NCBI RefSeq assembly: GCF_001189955.1
Contig: NZ_LFLT01000001.1
Location: 124,001 to 188,000, forward strand
Origin: Herbaspirillum chlorophenolicum
GTDB lineage: Bacteria; Pseudomonadota; Gammaproteobacteria; Burkholderiales; Burkholderiaceae_D
Direction of reading: 5' to 3'
Length of the DNA: 64,000 bases
The position numbers and the translations under genes were made by a program. The notes beneath the pieces are model-generated. The model saw only the letters and a program-made list of their open reading frames with translations, did not search any database and was not told where the DNA came from. Positions 18,988 to 28,323 of the stretch are shown one piece after another (positions within the stretch are counted from its first letter, which is position 1; each line of letters opens with the position of its first letter).

Positions 18988-20508
18988 TCAGGCGCGCGAC
19001 GACTTGCTGCGTGCCTGGTTGAGCAGGTACGTGGTCAGCAGGGGCACCGGACGGCCGCTGGCGCCCTTGGCGGCGCCGCTCTTCCAGGCAGTGCCGGCGA
19101 TATCCAGGTGAGCCCAGGTGTACTTGCGGGTGAAGCGCTCCAGGAAGCAGGCGGCGGTGACGCTGCCGCCCGGCTGGCCGCCGATGTTGGCGATGTCGGC
19201 GAAGTTGGACTTCAGCTGTTCCTGGTAGACATCCTGCACCGGCATGCGCCATGCGGTGTCGCCGGTGGCTCGGCCGGCTGCCAGCAGGTCGTTGGCCAGT
19301 TGGTCGTGGGCGTCGTCCTCGCGCGTGAACAGGCCGGAGTTGTGGTGGCCCAAGGCCACGATGCAGGCGCCGGTCAGGGTAGCGATGTCGATCACGGCAG
19401 CCGGCTTGAAGCGCTCGACGTAGGTCAGCGCGTCGCACAGGATCAGGCGGCCTTCGGCATCGGTATTGAGCACTTCGATGGTCTGGCCCGACATCGAGGT
19501 GACGATATCGCCCGGCTTGGTGGCGCGGCCGGACGGCATGTTTTCGCAGGTCGGGATGACGCCGACCACGTTGAGCTTGAGGCCCAGTTCGGCGATCGCG
19601 CGGAAGGTACCCAGCACGGAAGCGGCGCCGCACATGTCGTACTTCATTTCATCCATGTTCAGGCCGGGCTTCAGCGAAATGCCGCCGGTGTCGAAGGTGA
19701 TGCCCTTGCCCACCAGCACGATCGGCGCATCCTTGCTTTTGCCGCCCATGTGCTTCAAGACGATGAACTTGGGCGGCTCGTCGCTGCCGTTGGTGACAGA
19801 CAGGAAACTGCCCATCTTCAGCGCTTCGAGCTGCTTGCGGTCCAGCACTTCCACGCCCAGCTTGAATTCCTTGGCCAGCTTCTTGGCCGTGTTGGCCAGG
19901 TAAGTCGGGGTGCAGACGTTGCCGGGCAGGTTGCCCAGTTCCTTGGTCAGCGCCATGCCGTTGGCCAGTGCCACGGCTTCGGCCACGGCGGTCTTGGCGG
20001 CCGGCGTGTCGGCCAGTGATGTCAAAAAGGTAATTTTCTTCACGCCGGTGGGGGCGGGGTCCTTCTTGCTTTTCAGGGTGTCGGAGCGGTAGACGAAATC
20101 GCGGCCGGCCAGCACGACGTTGCGCACGGCCCAGGCCAGGTCGCGGCCCTTGACGCCGGAAAACGGCAGCGCCAGCGCCGCGTCGTCGCAGCCCAGCGTC
20201 GCCAGCGTGCGCACCAATGCTTGCGCGGCGGCGGCGAAGTTCTTGTCGGAGATCTCTTCTTCGGCGCCCAGGCCCAGCAGCACGATGCGTTCGGCGGCGA
20301 TGCCGGTCACGCCGCGCAGCAGCAGGGTCGAGCCGGGTTTGCCGGAAATGTCGCCGGACTTCAGCGCGGCGCTGATCGCACCCAGCTTGTCCAGCGCGGA
20401 GGCCGCCTTGGTCAGCTTGCGGTTTTCATGGATGCCGACCACCAATGCGCCAGTCTTGACAGTGGTTACAGCGTTTTTTGCGTCCAATGTTTTTGTGCTA
20501 AAGTCCAT
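18988..20508 (-). CDS. pepA: Leucyl aminopeptidase (M17)
   Basis: A cytosolic hexameric metallopeptidase that removes N-terminal residues from peptides; in E. coli it is also a DNA-binding accessory protein. The 506-residue length is typical. The M17 signature [14 protein letters not shown] is present, with the metal-binding [15 protein letters not shown] and the catalytic [11 protein letters not shown] segment. AAAGGAC precedes the ATG. It is divergent from lptF, as in E. coli and many proteobacteria. Confidence 0.96.
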   Translation of the reverse strand: MDFSTKTLDAKNAVTTVKTGALVVGIHENRKLTKAASALDKLGAISAALKSGDISGKPGSTLLLRGVTGIAAERIVLLGLGAEEEISDKNFAAAAQALVRTLATLGCDDAALALPFSGVKGRDLAWAVRNVVLAGRDFVYRSDTLKSKKDPAPTGVKKITFLTSLADTPAAKTAVAEAVALANGMALTKELGNLPGNVCTPTYLANTAKKLAKEFKLGVEVLDRKQLEALKMGSFLSVTNGSDEPPKFIVLKHMGGKSKDAPIVLVGKGITFDTGGISLKPGLNMDEMKYDMCGAASVLGTFRAIAELGLKLNVVGVIPTCENMPSGRATKPGDIVTSMSGQTIEVLNTDAEGRLILCDALTYVERFKPAAVIDIATLTGACIVALGHHNSGLFTREDDAHDQLANDLLAAGRATGDTAWRMPVQDVYQEQLKSNFADIANIGGQPGGSVTAACFLERFTRKYTWAHLDIAGTAWKSGAAKGASGRPVPLLTTYLLNQARSKSSRA

Positions 20509-20657
20509 CGTTCGTCCTTTGTTTGATTTACCCGGCGATTATAGAGCCCATTTCGCTGCCACGTGCGGTGGAGATGCCTCTCGGATACGTAGCATGCCGG
20601 GTCGGACAGGATCTTTCTGCATTTACGCCCACCTATTCAACAAGTTCCTGGTTTCGC

Positions 20658-21788
20658 ATGATTTTCCAGCGCGCACTTCGACGCGAATTGACGAGCACCG
20701 CAGGTGCCGTCTTCACCACGCTCTTCACCATCACGCTGACCGTGATGCTGATCAAGATCCTCGGCCAGGCCGCAGGCGGCCAGGTCGCGTCGCAGGACGT
20801 GATCGCCCTGATCGGTTTCCAGTCGCTCAACTACATGCCGGTGATCCTGGTCCTGACCGGTTTCATTTCGGTGCTGCTGGTCATGACCCGCAGCTACCAG
20901 GATTCCGAAATCGTGGTCTGGTTTTCCGCAGGGCTTTCCCTGACGCGCTGGGTCAAGCCGGTGCTGCTGTTCGGCTGGCCCATCGTGGTGCTGGTGGCCG
21001 TGCTTTCCTTTGTCGTCACTCCCTGGGCCAACCAGCAGAGCAGCGCATACCGCGAACGTTTTGAAAAACGCGAGGATATCGCGCGGGTCTCTCCCGGCAA
21101 GTTCCAGGAGTCGGCCAGCGCCAACCGCATCTTCTTTGTCGAAGGCATTTCCGGCGATGCCGCCAAGGTGCGCAACGTGTTCGTCAATACCATCAACGCT
21201 GGCGGAAAGAACAGCGTGGTGGTGGCCAAGGAAGGCGAGACCGTGACCGACAAGGACGGCGAGAAGTTCGTGGTCATGAACAAGGGCCGCCGTTATGACG
21301 GCGCCCCCGGCCTGCCGGATTTCCAGATCGTCGACTTCGAGCGTTATGGTCTCCTGATCGGCAACCAGTCGCAGGCTGCCGCCGGCGACCGCTCGGCGCG
21401 GGCGATGCAGATGAACGAGCTGCTCGCCAAGAACGACGGCTTCGCCCGCGGCGAATTGCTGTGGCGCATCGCGCTGCCGCTGATGGGGCTTTCCCTGATG
21501 CTACTGGCGATTCCGCTGTCCTTCGTCAATCCGCGTGCGGGCCGCTCGCTGGGCCTGCTGGTGGCGCTCTTGCTGTTCGTGGTCTACAGCAACACGGTCA
21601 GCGTATTCCAGGCGTCGGTGGCGCAGGGGCGCATGTCCTTCATACTGGCCTGGTGGCCGGTGCATGCGATCGTGGCGCTGCTGATCGTGGGCATGTTCGC
21701 ACTACGCCTCAACATCAACAGCCGCTATCATCCGGCGGTCATCTGGTCGGCCGTGCGCCGCGCCCTGATCTTCAAGCGCGAGGCCTGA
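20658..21788 (+). CDS. lptF: LPS export ABC transporter permease LptF
   Basis: LptF is one of the two inner-membrane subunits that, with LptG and the LptB ATPase, extract lipopolysaccharide and drive it to the outer membrane. The 376-residue protein starts MIFQRALRRELTSTAGAVF, the conserved LptF N-terminus, with about three N-terminal membrane segments, a periplasmic jellyroll (about residues 130-260) and three C-terminal segments. The start at 20658 is chosen over upstream in-frame codons on this basis. lptG follows after one base. Confidence 0.95.
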   Translation: MIFQRALRRELTSTAGAVFTTLFTITLTVMLIKILGQAAGGQVASQDVIALIGFQSLNYMPVILVLTGFISVLLVMTRSYQDSEIVVWFSAGLSLTRWVKPVLLFGWPIVVLVAVLSFVVTPWANQQSSAYRERFEKREDIARVSPGKFQESASANRIFFVEGISGDAAKVRNVFVNTINAGGKNSVVVAKEGETVTDKDGEKFVVMNKGRRYDGAPGLPDFQIVDFERYGLLIGNQSQAAAGDRSARAMQMNELLAKNDGFARGELLWRIALPLMGLSLMLLAIPLSFVNPRAGRSLGLLVALLLFVVYSNTVSVFQASVAQGRMSFILAWWPVHAIVALLIVGMFALRLNINSRYHPAVIWSAVRRALIFKREA

Positions 21789-21789
21789 C

Positions 21790-22923
21790 ATGAGAGTCAT
21801 CCAACGTTATTTCAGAACCGAGATCACCCGCTCGGTGCTGTTCGCACTGGCGGCCTTCCTGGCGCTGTTCGCCTTCTTCGAGATGATGGGCCAGCTGGAC
21901 CAGGTCGGCCGCAACGGCTACCAACTGCAGCAGGCGGTGCTGTATGTGGTGATGGGGCTGCCGGGCAACGTCTATGAACTGATGCCCACGGCGGTGCTGA
22001 TCGGTACCATCTACACGCTGTCGCAATTGGCGGCGCGCTCCGAGTTCACCATCATGCGCGTGTCCAGCATGTCCACCGGCATGGCTGCGCGCGTGCTGGC
22101 GCGCATCGGCATCGGCTTCGCGGTGCTGACGATCGTGTTCGGCGAAATCGTCGCCCCCAAGGCCTCGGAATGGGCCGAGAAGCTCAAGCTGCAGGCCCAG
22201 GGCGCCTCGCTGTCGTCGCAGTTTCGTTCGGGCATGTGGGCCAAGGATGTGATCAAGGACAACGGCCTGGAAGGCAACGTCACCGGTAGCCGCTTCATCA
22301 ACATCCAGGCCATCCAGCCGGACGGCCGCATCGAAGGCGTCAAGCTTTACGAGCTGGACACGGATTTCCACATGGCGCGCATGATCACGGCAACGTCAGG
22401 CGACTATGAGGGAAACCATGTCTGGAAACTCTCCGGCGTGGTGCAATCGGACTTCGCCGACGGTAACAAGGACCGCAAGATCACCGAACCGATCAAGACC
22501 ATCAAGCTGGACAGCATGCAACTGGTGTCGGAAGTGACGCCGGAAATCCTGTCGGTGCTGTTCGCCGATCCGGACCGCATGTCGGCCTACGACCTGCTCG
22601 CTTACACCAAGCACCTGGAAGCCAATAACCAGCGTACCGACCGTTACGAGATCGCGTTCTGGAAGAAGATCGTCTATCCCTTGTCCATCTTCGTGATGAT
22701 GGCGCTGGCGCTGCCGTTCGCCTACCTGCATTTCCGTGCCGGCGGCGTGAGCCTGAAGATTTTCACCGGGATCATGATCGGTGTGTGCTTCCAGCTCATC
22801 AACAGCCTGTTTTCGCACCTTGGCCTGCTCAATACCTGGCCGGCCTTTGTGACGGCGGCACTGCCCAGCCTGCTGTTCATGGCGCTGGCCGTCGGCGCGT
22901 TGTGGTGGGTTGAACGCAACTAG
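21790..22923 (+). CDS. lptG: LPS export ABC transporter permease LptG
   Basis: The partner of LptF. The 377-residue protein opens MRVIQRYFRTEITRSVLF, characteristic of LptG, and has the ...FFEMMGQLDQVG... first loop, a central periplasmic domain and C-terminal membrane helices (FVMMALALPFAYLHFR). The start lies one base after the lptF stop, so translation is coupled. Together they make a classic lptFG operon divergent from pepA. Confidence 0.95.
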   Translation: MRVIQRYFRTEITRSVLFALAAFLALFAFFEMMGQLDQVGRNGYQLQQAVLYVVMGLPGNVYELMPTAVLIGTIYTLSQLAARSEFTIMRVSSMSTGMAARVLARIGIGFAVLTIVFGEIVAPKASEWAEKLKLQAQGASLSSQFRSGMWAKDVIKDNGLEGNVTGSRFINIQAIQPDGRIEGVKLYELDTDFHMARMITATSGDYEGNHVWKLSGVVQSDFADGNKDRKITEPIKTIKLDSMQLVSEVTPEILSVLFADPDRMSAYDLLAYTKHLEANNQRTDRYEIAFWKKIVYPLSIFVMMALALPFAYLHFRAGGVSLKIFTGIMIGVCFQLINSLFSHLGLLNTWPAFVTAALPSLLFMALAVGALWWVERN

Positions 22924-22943
22924 GCGATACGCCCAAGCCGCCC

Positions 22944-23333
22944 ATGCCTGCCTCCATTGCCCACAGCCTGATCCTGTTCGCGCACGGCGCGCGCGATCCT
23001 GCCTGGGCGGCGCCGTTCGAACGCCTTCGGGCGCTGACGCAAGCGGCCTTGCCGGAGGCCAGCGTGCAATTGGCTTTTCTTGAACTGATGCAGCCTGACT
23101 TGCCTGCGCTGGCGGCGCAAGAAGTGGCCAAGGGCGTAAACCGGATGACGATCGTTCCGGTTTTCCTTGGGCAGGGCGGGCACGTGCGGCGCGATTTGCC
23201 GCAACTGATAGAGCAACTGCGGCAAGCCCATCCGGCCGTGCATATCGACGCGGTCGCCGCCGCCGGCGAAGATGACGCCGTGCTGCAGGCGATTGCCGCT
23301 TATTGCGTCAAAGCGGGTTCCCCGCCCGCTTAG
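22944..23333 (+). CDS. cbiX: Short-form sirohydrochlorin chelatase CbiX
   Basis: A 129-residue single-domain chelatase that inserts a metal (Co or Fe) into sirohydrochlorin. Visible are the catalytic-His motif [10 protein letters not shown] and the second His region [13 protein letters not shown]. The size fits the CbiX-short/SirB-like class. It starts 20 bases after lptG. Because cobA and siroheme-dependent cysI lie close by and there is no cobalamin synthesis gene in view, a siroheme ferrochelatase role is the more likely inference. Its stop overlaps the stop of the convergent csaA by two bases. Confidence 0.85.
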   Translation: MPASIAHSLILFAHGARDPAWAAPFERLRALTQAALPEASVQLAFLELMQPDLPALAAQEVAKGVNRMTIVPVFLGQGGHVRRDLPQLIEQLRQAHPAVHIDAVAAAGEDDAVLQAIAAYCVKAGSPPA

Positions 23334-23701
23334 AACAGCCGGGCTCCATTGGGTACGGCCTGGTCGGGATTGAACAGCACCACCTCGCCTGCGGCATCCG
23401 GAAAGCCCAGCGTCAACACTTCCGACATGAACTTGCCGATCTGGCGCGGCGGGAAGTTCACCACTGCCGCCACCTGGCGACCCACCAACTGCTCAAGCCG
23501 GTAATGTGCCGTGATCTGCGCGCTGCTCTGGCGCACGCCGATGCCGGAGCCGAAATCGATCTTCAGTTTGTAGGCAGGCTTGCGCGCTTCGGGAAATGCT
23601 TCAGCCGAGATAATGGTGCCGATGCGGATGTCGACCTTGAGGAAAGCATCGAAATCGATGGGATCGGCGGCGGGGGCGTTGGTGTCGTGCAGCAGGTGCA
23701 T
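23330..23701 (-). CDS. csaA: CsaA-type tRNA-binding/chaperone-like protein
   Basis: A 123-residue protein made of a single OB-fold tRNA-binding domain, as in the MetG C-terminus and CsaA. Seen: [32 protein letters not shown], the SSAQIT strand, [20 protein letters not shown] and the terminal [13 protein letters not shown], all typical of CsaA. It forms a homodimer in known members and has been linked to protein export or tRNA handling. It is convergent with cbiX. Confidence 0.9.
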   Translation of the reverse strand: MHLLHDTNAPAADPIDFDAFLKVDIRIGTIISAEAFPEARKPAYKLKIDFGSGIGVRQSSAQITAHYRLEQLVGRQVAAVVNFPPRQIGKFMSEVLTLGFPDAAGEVVLFNPDQAVPNGARLF

Positions 23702-23803
23702 GGCTGGACCTCATAACGGTGAAGCCGCGATGATAGCAATCATTGCTGGCAGCCGGGCAAGTGCGACAGTTTCTATAGGTGGGAGAGCTACGAAAGCCGC
23801 TGG

Positions 23804-23823
23804 GTCCTGACTTTCGTCAGGAC
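23804..23823. repeat. Perfect 8-bp inverted repeat with tetraloop
   Basis: GTCCTGAC-TTTC-GTCAGGAC lies between cobA and csaA, with a further imperfect AGCC/GGCT pairing outside it. There is no T run on either side, so it is not a standard terminator. It may still act on the cobA transcript 3' end. Confidence 0.55.
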
Positions 23824-23875
23824 GATGGCTGTGGCGTTTTTGGCGAGGGCAATTGCTGCCCAAAGTGAAGCCGCA

Positions 23876-24637
23876 TCAATCGCGATCAGCCAGTGCCGGC
23901 CCTATCATCACCAGCACCGGCCCGCTGCAGACTTGCAGCCCGGCTTCCAGGCCTGCCAACTGCAGGTTGTAGATATGTTCATCCGGACGGCTGCAATTTT
24001 CCACCACCACCACCGGAGTGCTTGGTGCATAGCCCAGCTCGAGCAGCCGGCGCGCGGTGGCGGTGGCTTCGCGTCCGCCCATGTACTGCACCAGCGTGTC
24101 GCCGTTGGGCATGATCACTTCGTTGGGCTGGTCGGGAGCGGTGCTGGAGGTGAACAGTGACACGCTGCGGGCGATGCCGCGCCGGGTCAGCGGGCGTTTG
24201 GCAGAAGCCGCGGCCGCCAGGGCGGCGGTGATGCCGGGGACGACTTCGTAGGGGATGCCGTGCGCTTCCAGCGCGCGCATTTCCTCGTCGGCGCGGCCGA
24301 ACAGCATGGGGTCGCCGCCTTTGAGGCGCACCACGCGGCGGTACTGCTGCGCCGCAGCCACCAGCTTTGCGTTGATCTCCACCTGCGCGGTGGAGCGCTG
24401 GCCACTGCGTTTGCCGACCGAAATCTTCACGGCCTGCGGGCATAGCTCAAGGATGTCTTCCGTCACCAGCGCGTCGTGCAGCACGACGTCGGCTTGCGCC
24501 AGCAGGCGTGCACCGCGCACAGTCAGCAGGTCGGCGGCGCCGGGGCCGGAACCGATCAGCCACACCCGACCCGGATGTTTCGGGCTGGGGGGAGGGGCGT
24601 CGGAGGAGTGTGAAGATGCTGCCGGATCGGTGGCCAT
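23876..24637 (-). CDS. cobA: Uroporphyrinogen-III C-methyltransferase
   Basis: SUMT methylates uroporphyrinogen III twice with SAM to precorrin-2, the precursor of siroheme and cobalamin. The 253-residue protein is the stand-alone form, lacking the N-terminal dehydrogenase/chelatase domains of CysG. Motifs: VWLIGSGPGAADLLTVRG, DVVLHDALV, the SAM-binding VVRLKGGDPMLFGRADEE and PGITAALAAAA. It is the last gene of the cys operon, 31 bases after cysN, so siroheme supply is co-expressed with sulfite reductase CysI. Confidence 0.94.
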   Translation of the reverse strand: MATDPAASSHSSDAPPPSPKHPGRVWLIGSGPGAADLLTVRGARLLAQADVVLHDALVTEDILELCPQAVKISVGKRSGQRSTAQVEINAKLVAAAQQYRRVVRLKGGDPMLFGRADEEMRALEAHGIPYEVVPGITAALAAAASAKRPLTRRGIARSVSLFTSSTAPDQPNEVIMPNGDTLVQYMGGREATATARRLLELGYAPSTPVVVVENCSRPDEHIYNLQLAGLEAGLQVCSGPVLVMIGPALADRD

Positions 24638-24668
24638 GGCCTGGTAATGAATTTGAATCGATGAGAAA

Positions 24669-26003
24669 TCAGTCGATTCGAATCATACCAGCGGCAACTG
24701 TCTGGTGCGTCACTTCGTCGATCAGGATGAAGGCGCCGGTGGCGCGGATGGCTTCGTAGCTGTCGGCGGCGATGGGTTGCTGTACGTTCACCGTCACGCG
24801 GGCGATGTCGTTGAGCTTCAAGGTGTCGGCCGGGCGGCGTTCCTGGGTGTTGATGTCCAGCAAGGTATCGACCTTGGACACGCGTGCCGCCACCTGCTTG
24901 GTGGTGTGCTTGAGCCAGTACTTGCGGCGCAGGTCCAGCGGGTCTTCGGACAGCCAGCAGACGTCGGCGGTGACCGACTTCAGCGCGACTGGTGCCTGGT
25001 CGGCCGCAGCCAGCAGGTCGCCGCGCGAGATGTCCAGGTATTCGTCCAGCAGGATGGTGACCGACTGGCCGGCCGAAGCGGTTTCCAGCGAGCCGTCCAG
25101 TGTCTGGATTTCCTTCACGGTGGCGCTCTGGCCGCCGGGCAGCACCACCAGCTTGTCGCCGCGGCTGACTCGGCCGGCTTCGATGCGGCCCATGTAGCCG
25201 CGGAAGTCATTGGCCTCATGGCCGTTGTGGCGCGCCACCAGTTGCACCGGGAAGCGGAATGGTTCTGCGTGCGCATCTTCGTACACCGACAGCGACTCAA
25301 GCAGCTCGATCAGCGTCGGGCCCTTGTACCACGGCATCTTCGCGCTCTCGGCCACGACGTTGTCGCCCACCAGCGCCGACAGCGGGATGGCGTGCACGTC
25401 TTTCAGGCCCAGTTGCTGCGCGAACTGCTGGTAAGCGCCGACGATGCGGTTGTAGACGGTTTCGTCATAGTCGACCAGGTCCATCTTGTTGATCGCCACG
25501 ATCACGTGCTCGATCTGCAGCAGGTGGGCGATGGTCGAGTGGCGCTTGGTCTGGGTCAGCAGTTCCACGCTGCCGTCGTCGCCCAGCTTTACCTTGGAAA
25601 CGTCCACCAGGATGATCACGGCATCGGCGGTCGAGGCGCCGGTCACCATGTTGCGGGTGTACTGCTCGTGGCCCGGGGTGTCGGCGATGATGAACTTGCG
25701 CTTGGGCGTGGCGAAGTAGCGGTAGGCAACGTCGATGGTGATGCCTTGCTCGCGCTCGGCTTCCAGGCCGTCGGTCAGCAGCGATAGGTCGACCGTGTCG
25801 CCCACGGTGCGCTTGTGCTTGGCGCGCGAGATGGCATCCAGCTGGTCGGCGAAGATGCCCTTGCTGTCGAACAGCAGGCGGCCGATCAGCGTGCTCTTGC
25901 CGTCGTCCACGGAACCGGCGGTGATGAAACGCAGCAGGCCGCGCTCATGCGGCTGCACGGCAGAGGCATTGTTCAATTGTTCTTGTGTCACTGCGGCGTT
26001 CAT
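24669..26003 (-). CDS. cysN: Sulfate adenylyltransferase large subunit CysN
   Basis: The GTPase subunit of ATP sulfurylase; GTP hydrolysis drives adenylyl sulfate (APS) formation with CysD. 444 residues. G motifs are clear: GSVDDGKST (P-loop), DTPGHEQYTRNM, NKMDLVDYD. The C-terminal EF-Tu-like barrels follow. The protein has no fused APS kinase domain, fitting the direct APS-reduction route implied by cysH. Its ATG shares one base with the cysD stop (TGATG), indicating coupling. An upstream in-frame extension inside cysD is rejected. Confidence 0.96.
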   Translation of the reverse strand: MNAAVTQEQLNNASAVQPHERGLLRFITAGSVDDGKSTLIGRLLFDSKGIFADQLDAISRAKHKRTVGDTVDLSLLTDGLEAEREQGITIDVAYRYFATPKRKFIIADTPGHEQYTRNMVTGASTADAVIILVDVSKVKLGDDGSVELLTQTKRHSTIAHLLQIEHVIVAINKMDLVDYDETVYNRIVGAYQQFAQQLGLKDVHAIPLSALVGDNVVAESAKMPWYKGPTLIELLESLSVYEDAHAEPFRFPVQLVARHNGHEANDFRGYMGRIEAGRVSRGDKLVVLPGGQSATVKEIQTLDGSLETASAGQSVTILLDEYLDISRGDLLAAADQAPVALKSVTADVCWLSEDPLDLRRKYWLKHTTKQVAARVSKVDTLLDINTQERRPADTLKLNDIARVTVNVQQPIAADSYEAIRATGAFILIDEVTHQTVAAGMIRID

Positions 26004-26938
26004 CAGAAATATCCTTCCTTCTTGCGTTTTTCCATCGAGGCTTCGGACGTCTGGTCGTCCATGCGGGTGGCGCCGCGCTCGGTAATCTGGGTCACCGCTG
26101 TTTCGGCGATGATGGCTGCAACCGTTGCGGCATCGGACGCCACCGGGCAGGTGCAGGAGATGTCGCCCACGGTGCGGAAGCGCACGACCTGTTTTTCCAC
26201 GGTCTCGCCTTCGCGCGCCGGCGTCAGGTCGGTCAGCGGTACCAGCAGGCCGTTGCGCGGGATCACTTCGCGTTCGTGCGCGAAGTAGATCGGCGGCAGC
26301 GCCAGCTTCTCGCGGGCGATGTATTGCCATACGTCCAGCTCGGTCCAGTTGGAGATCGGGAACACGCGCATGTTCTCGCCCGGATGCACGCGGGTGTTAT
26401 ACAGGTCCCACAGTTCGGGGCGCTGGGCCTTGGGGTTCCATTGGCCGAATTCGTCGCGGAAGGAGAAGATGCGTTCCTTGGCGCGCGCCTTTTCCTCGTC
26501 GCGCCGCGCGCCGCCGATACAGGCGTCGAACTTGAATTCCTCGATGGTTTCCAGCAGCGTCACCGCTTGCGCGGCGTTGCGCGAATCGGTTTGCGGGTTG
26601 CGCAGGCGCACGGTGCCGCGCCTGATCGAGTCTTCCACCGAACGCACCACCAGGCGCTCGCCCAGTTCGGCAGCACGGCGGTCGCGGAATTCGATCACTT
26701 CCTGGAAATTGTGGCCGGTATCGATGTGCACCAGCGGGAACGGGAACTTGCCGGGGCGGAAGGCCTTTTCGGCGATGCGCAGCAGCACTACCGAATCCTT
26801 GCCGCCGGAGAACAGCAGGGCAGGGTTGCTGCACTCGGCCGCGACCTCGCGCATGATGTGGATCGCTTCCGATTCCAGCCAGTCCAGGTGGCGGTTGCTG
26901 GCGTTGTCCAAAAAGAGTTTGTCTACCGCAGTGTTCAT
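26003..26938 (-). CDS. cysD: Sulfate adenylyltransferase small subunit CysD
   Basis: The catalytic subunit of the CysDN ATP sulfurylase, transferring AMP from ATP to sulfate. 311 residues. The PP-loop SGGKDSVVLLR, the HIDTGHNFQEVIEFRD strand and the C-terminal TERGATRMDDQTSEASMEKRKKEGYF tail are CysD hallmarks. It lies 62 bases after cysH and overlaps cysN by one base. Confidence 0.96.
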   Translation of the reverse strand: MNTAVDKLFLDNASNRHLDWLESEAIHIMREVAAECSNPALLFSGGKDSVVLLRIAEKAFRPGKFPFPLVHIDTGHNFQEVIEFRDRRAAELGERLVVRSVEDSIRRGTVRLRNPQTDSRNAAQAVTLLETIEEFKFDACIGGARRDEEKARAKERIFSFRDEFGQWNPKAQRPELWDLYNTRVHPGENMRVFPISNWTELDVWQYIAREKLALPPIYFAHEREVIPRNGLLVPLTDLTPAREGETVEKQVVRFRTVGDISCTCPVASDAATVAAIIAETAVTQITERGATRMDDQTSEASMEKRKKEGYF

Positions 26939-27000
26939 GCCGGGCCTTCCGATGCTTGCTTGTTGTTGCGTTGTTTGATTGTGTTGCCGGATTCAGGAGC

Positions 27001-27741
27001 TCATGCCGGCGCGTGCGCCTTGATGCGCACCAGCTTGCCGTCCACCACGTGCAGGCCGCATTCCTTGGAATCCGGATTTTCCCACCACCAGCGGCCGGCG
27101 CGGATGTCTTCGCCGGGCTGGATGGCACGAGTACAGGGTTCGCAGCCGATCGACGGGTAGCCCTGGTCGTGCAGCGGGTTGTAGGGCACGTCGTTGGCAC
27201 GGATGTAGTCCCACACGTCCTGCTCGGACCAGTCGGCCAGCGGGTTGAATTTCTCCATGCCGTGCGCCCCATGTGATTCATCGCGCTCCTGCACGTGCAG
27301 TTCGGCACGGGTGACCGACTGCGCGCGGCGCTGGCCGGTGATCCAGGAAGCCTTGCCGGCCAGGGCGCGGTTCAGCGGTTCCATCTTGCGGATGCGGCAG
27401 CATTCCTTGCGCAGCTCGACGCTGTCGTAGAAGGCGTTCAGGCCGTGGTTCTTGACGTAGGCTTCGATCGCTTCAGGTTGCGGGCGATAAGGCGTGACGT
27501 CGTAATCGTAGGTTTCGCGGATGCGGTCCAGCATGCCCAGGGTTTCCTTGTGCAGGCGGCCGGTTTCCAGCGTGAAGATGCCGATCTTGTCCTGCAGCTT
27601 GCCGCGCAGGATCAGGTCGGTCAGCACCATGTCTTCGGCCGCGAGGCTGGAGGCGAATACGGCCGGGGCATATTGCGCGGCGATGGTGTCCAGCGTCGCT
27701 TGGGTTTTTGCGATGAGATCCTGCAAAGCCTGGTTCGACAT
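27001..27741 (-). CDS. cysH: Assimilatory adenylyl-sulfate (APS) reductase
   Basis: CysH reduces activated sulfate to sulfite with thioredoxin. The 246-residue protein carries two cysteine pairs, Cys114-Cys115 (RKECCRIRK) and Cys200/Cys203 (GCEPCTR), that bind a 4Fe-4S cluster and mark it as an APS rather than PAPS reductase; the catalytic Cys is near 228 in ECGLH. The start MSNQALQ is chosen from length and family; an in-frame extension of 14 codons is not needed. The absence of an APS kinase in the operon agrees with this route. Confidence 0.94.
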   Translation of the reverse strand: MSNQALQDLIAKTQATLDTIAAQYAPAVFASSLAAEDMVLTDLILRGKLQDKIGIFTLETGRLHKETLGMLDRIRETYDYDVTPYRPQPEAIEAYVKNHGLNAFYDSVELRKECCRIRKMEPLNRALAGKASWITGQRRAQSVTRAELHVQERDESHGAHGMEKFNPLADWSEQDVWDYIRANDVPYNPLHDQGYPSIGCEPCTRAIQPGEDIRAGRWWWENPDSKECGLHVVDGKLVRIKAHAPA

Positions 27742-27795
27742 GATGTTGCCTTTTTCTTCAATGCTGCCGGTGACTGGTGTCACCGGCGGTTTGCT

Positions 27796-28323
27796 TCAGT
27801 CCGCGGTTTGCACCGCTTCGCGTTTGACGCGGCGAAACAGCGGGTTCTTCTCGTCCCACGAGGTCTGGTACTTCTCGGAGAAGTCGGTCAGGCCCTTGAC
27901 GGCGTCGTGGATGTTCTTGTCGGCACGCACGGCGAAGGCATCGAAGCCCACGCGCTGCATGTAGAACAACTGGTCGCGCAGCACGTCGCCGACCGCGCGC
28001 AGCTCGCCGGTATAGCCCAGGCGCGCACGCAGGTTGTAGGCGATCGAGTAGCCGCGGCCGTCGGCAAACTTGGGGAAGTCCACCGCCACCACCTTGAACT
28101 GGGCCAGTTCGCCCTTGAGCTCTTCGGCGCGTTCGTCGCTGGCGAACCAGACACCGATGTCGGGGCGGTTCTTGAGCGTGTCGCGCTGCGCCTGCCAGGT
28201 CTTGAGCGGGACGATGACTTTCCCTTCCGGGACGGTCACGGTTTCCGCAGCTTCACCTTCAGCCAGGCGCAGGATGTTCCAGTCGTCGGCGACGACGGTC
28301 TTGTTCTTGATGATGTCAGGCAT
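27796..28323 (-). CDS. DUF934 protein of the sulfate-assimilation operon
   Basis: A 175-residue protein of the DUF934 family, consistently found beside cysI/cysH in proteobacteria but without a settled biochemical role. The conserved half (VDFPKFADGRGYSIAYNLRARLGY and LRDQLFYMQRVGFDAF) is clear. The start at 28323 overlaps the end of cysI by eight bases, implying translational coupling. It may help electron delivery or subunit assembly for the sulfite reductase; that is inference from context. Confidence 0.88.
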   Translation of the reverse strand: MPDIIKNKTVVADDWNILRLAEGEAAETVTVPEGKVIVPLKTWQAQRDTLKNRPDIGVWFASDERAEELKGELAQFKVVAVDFPKFADGRGYSIAYNLRARLGYTGELRAVGDVLRDQLFYMQRVGFDAFAVRADKNIHDAVKGLTDFSEKYQTSWDEKNPLFRRVKREAVQTAD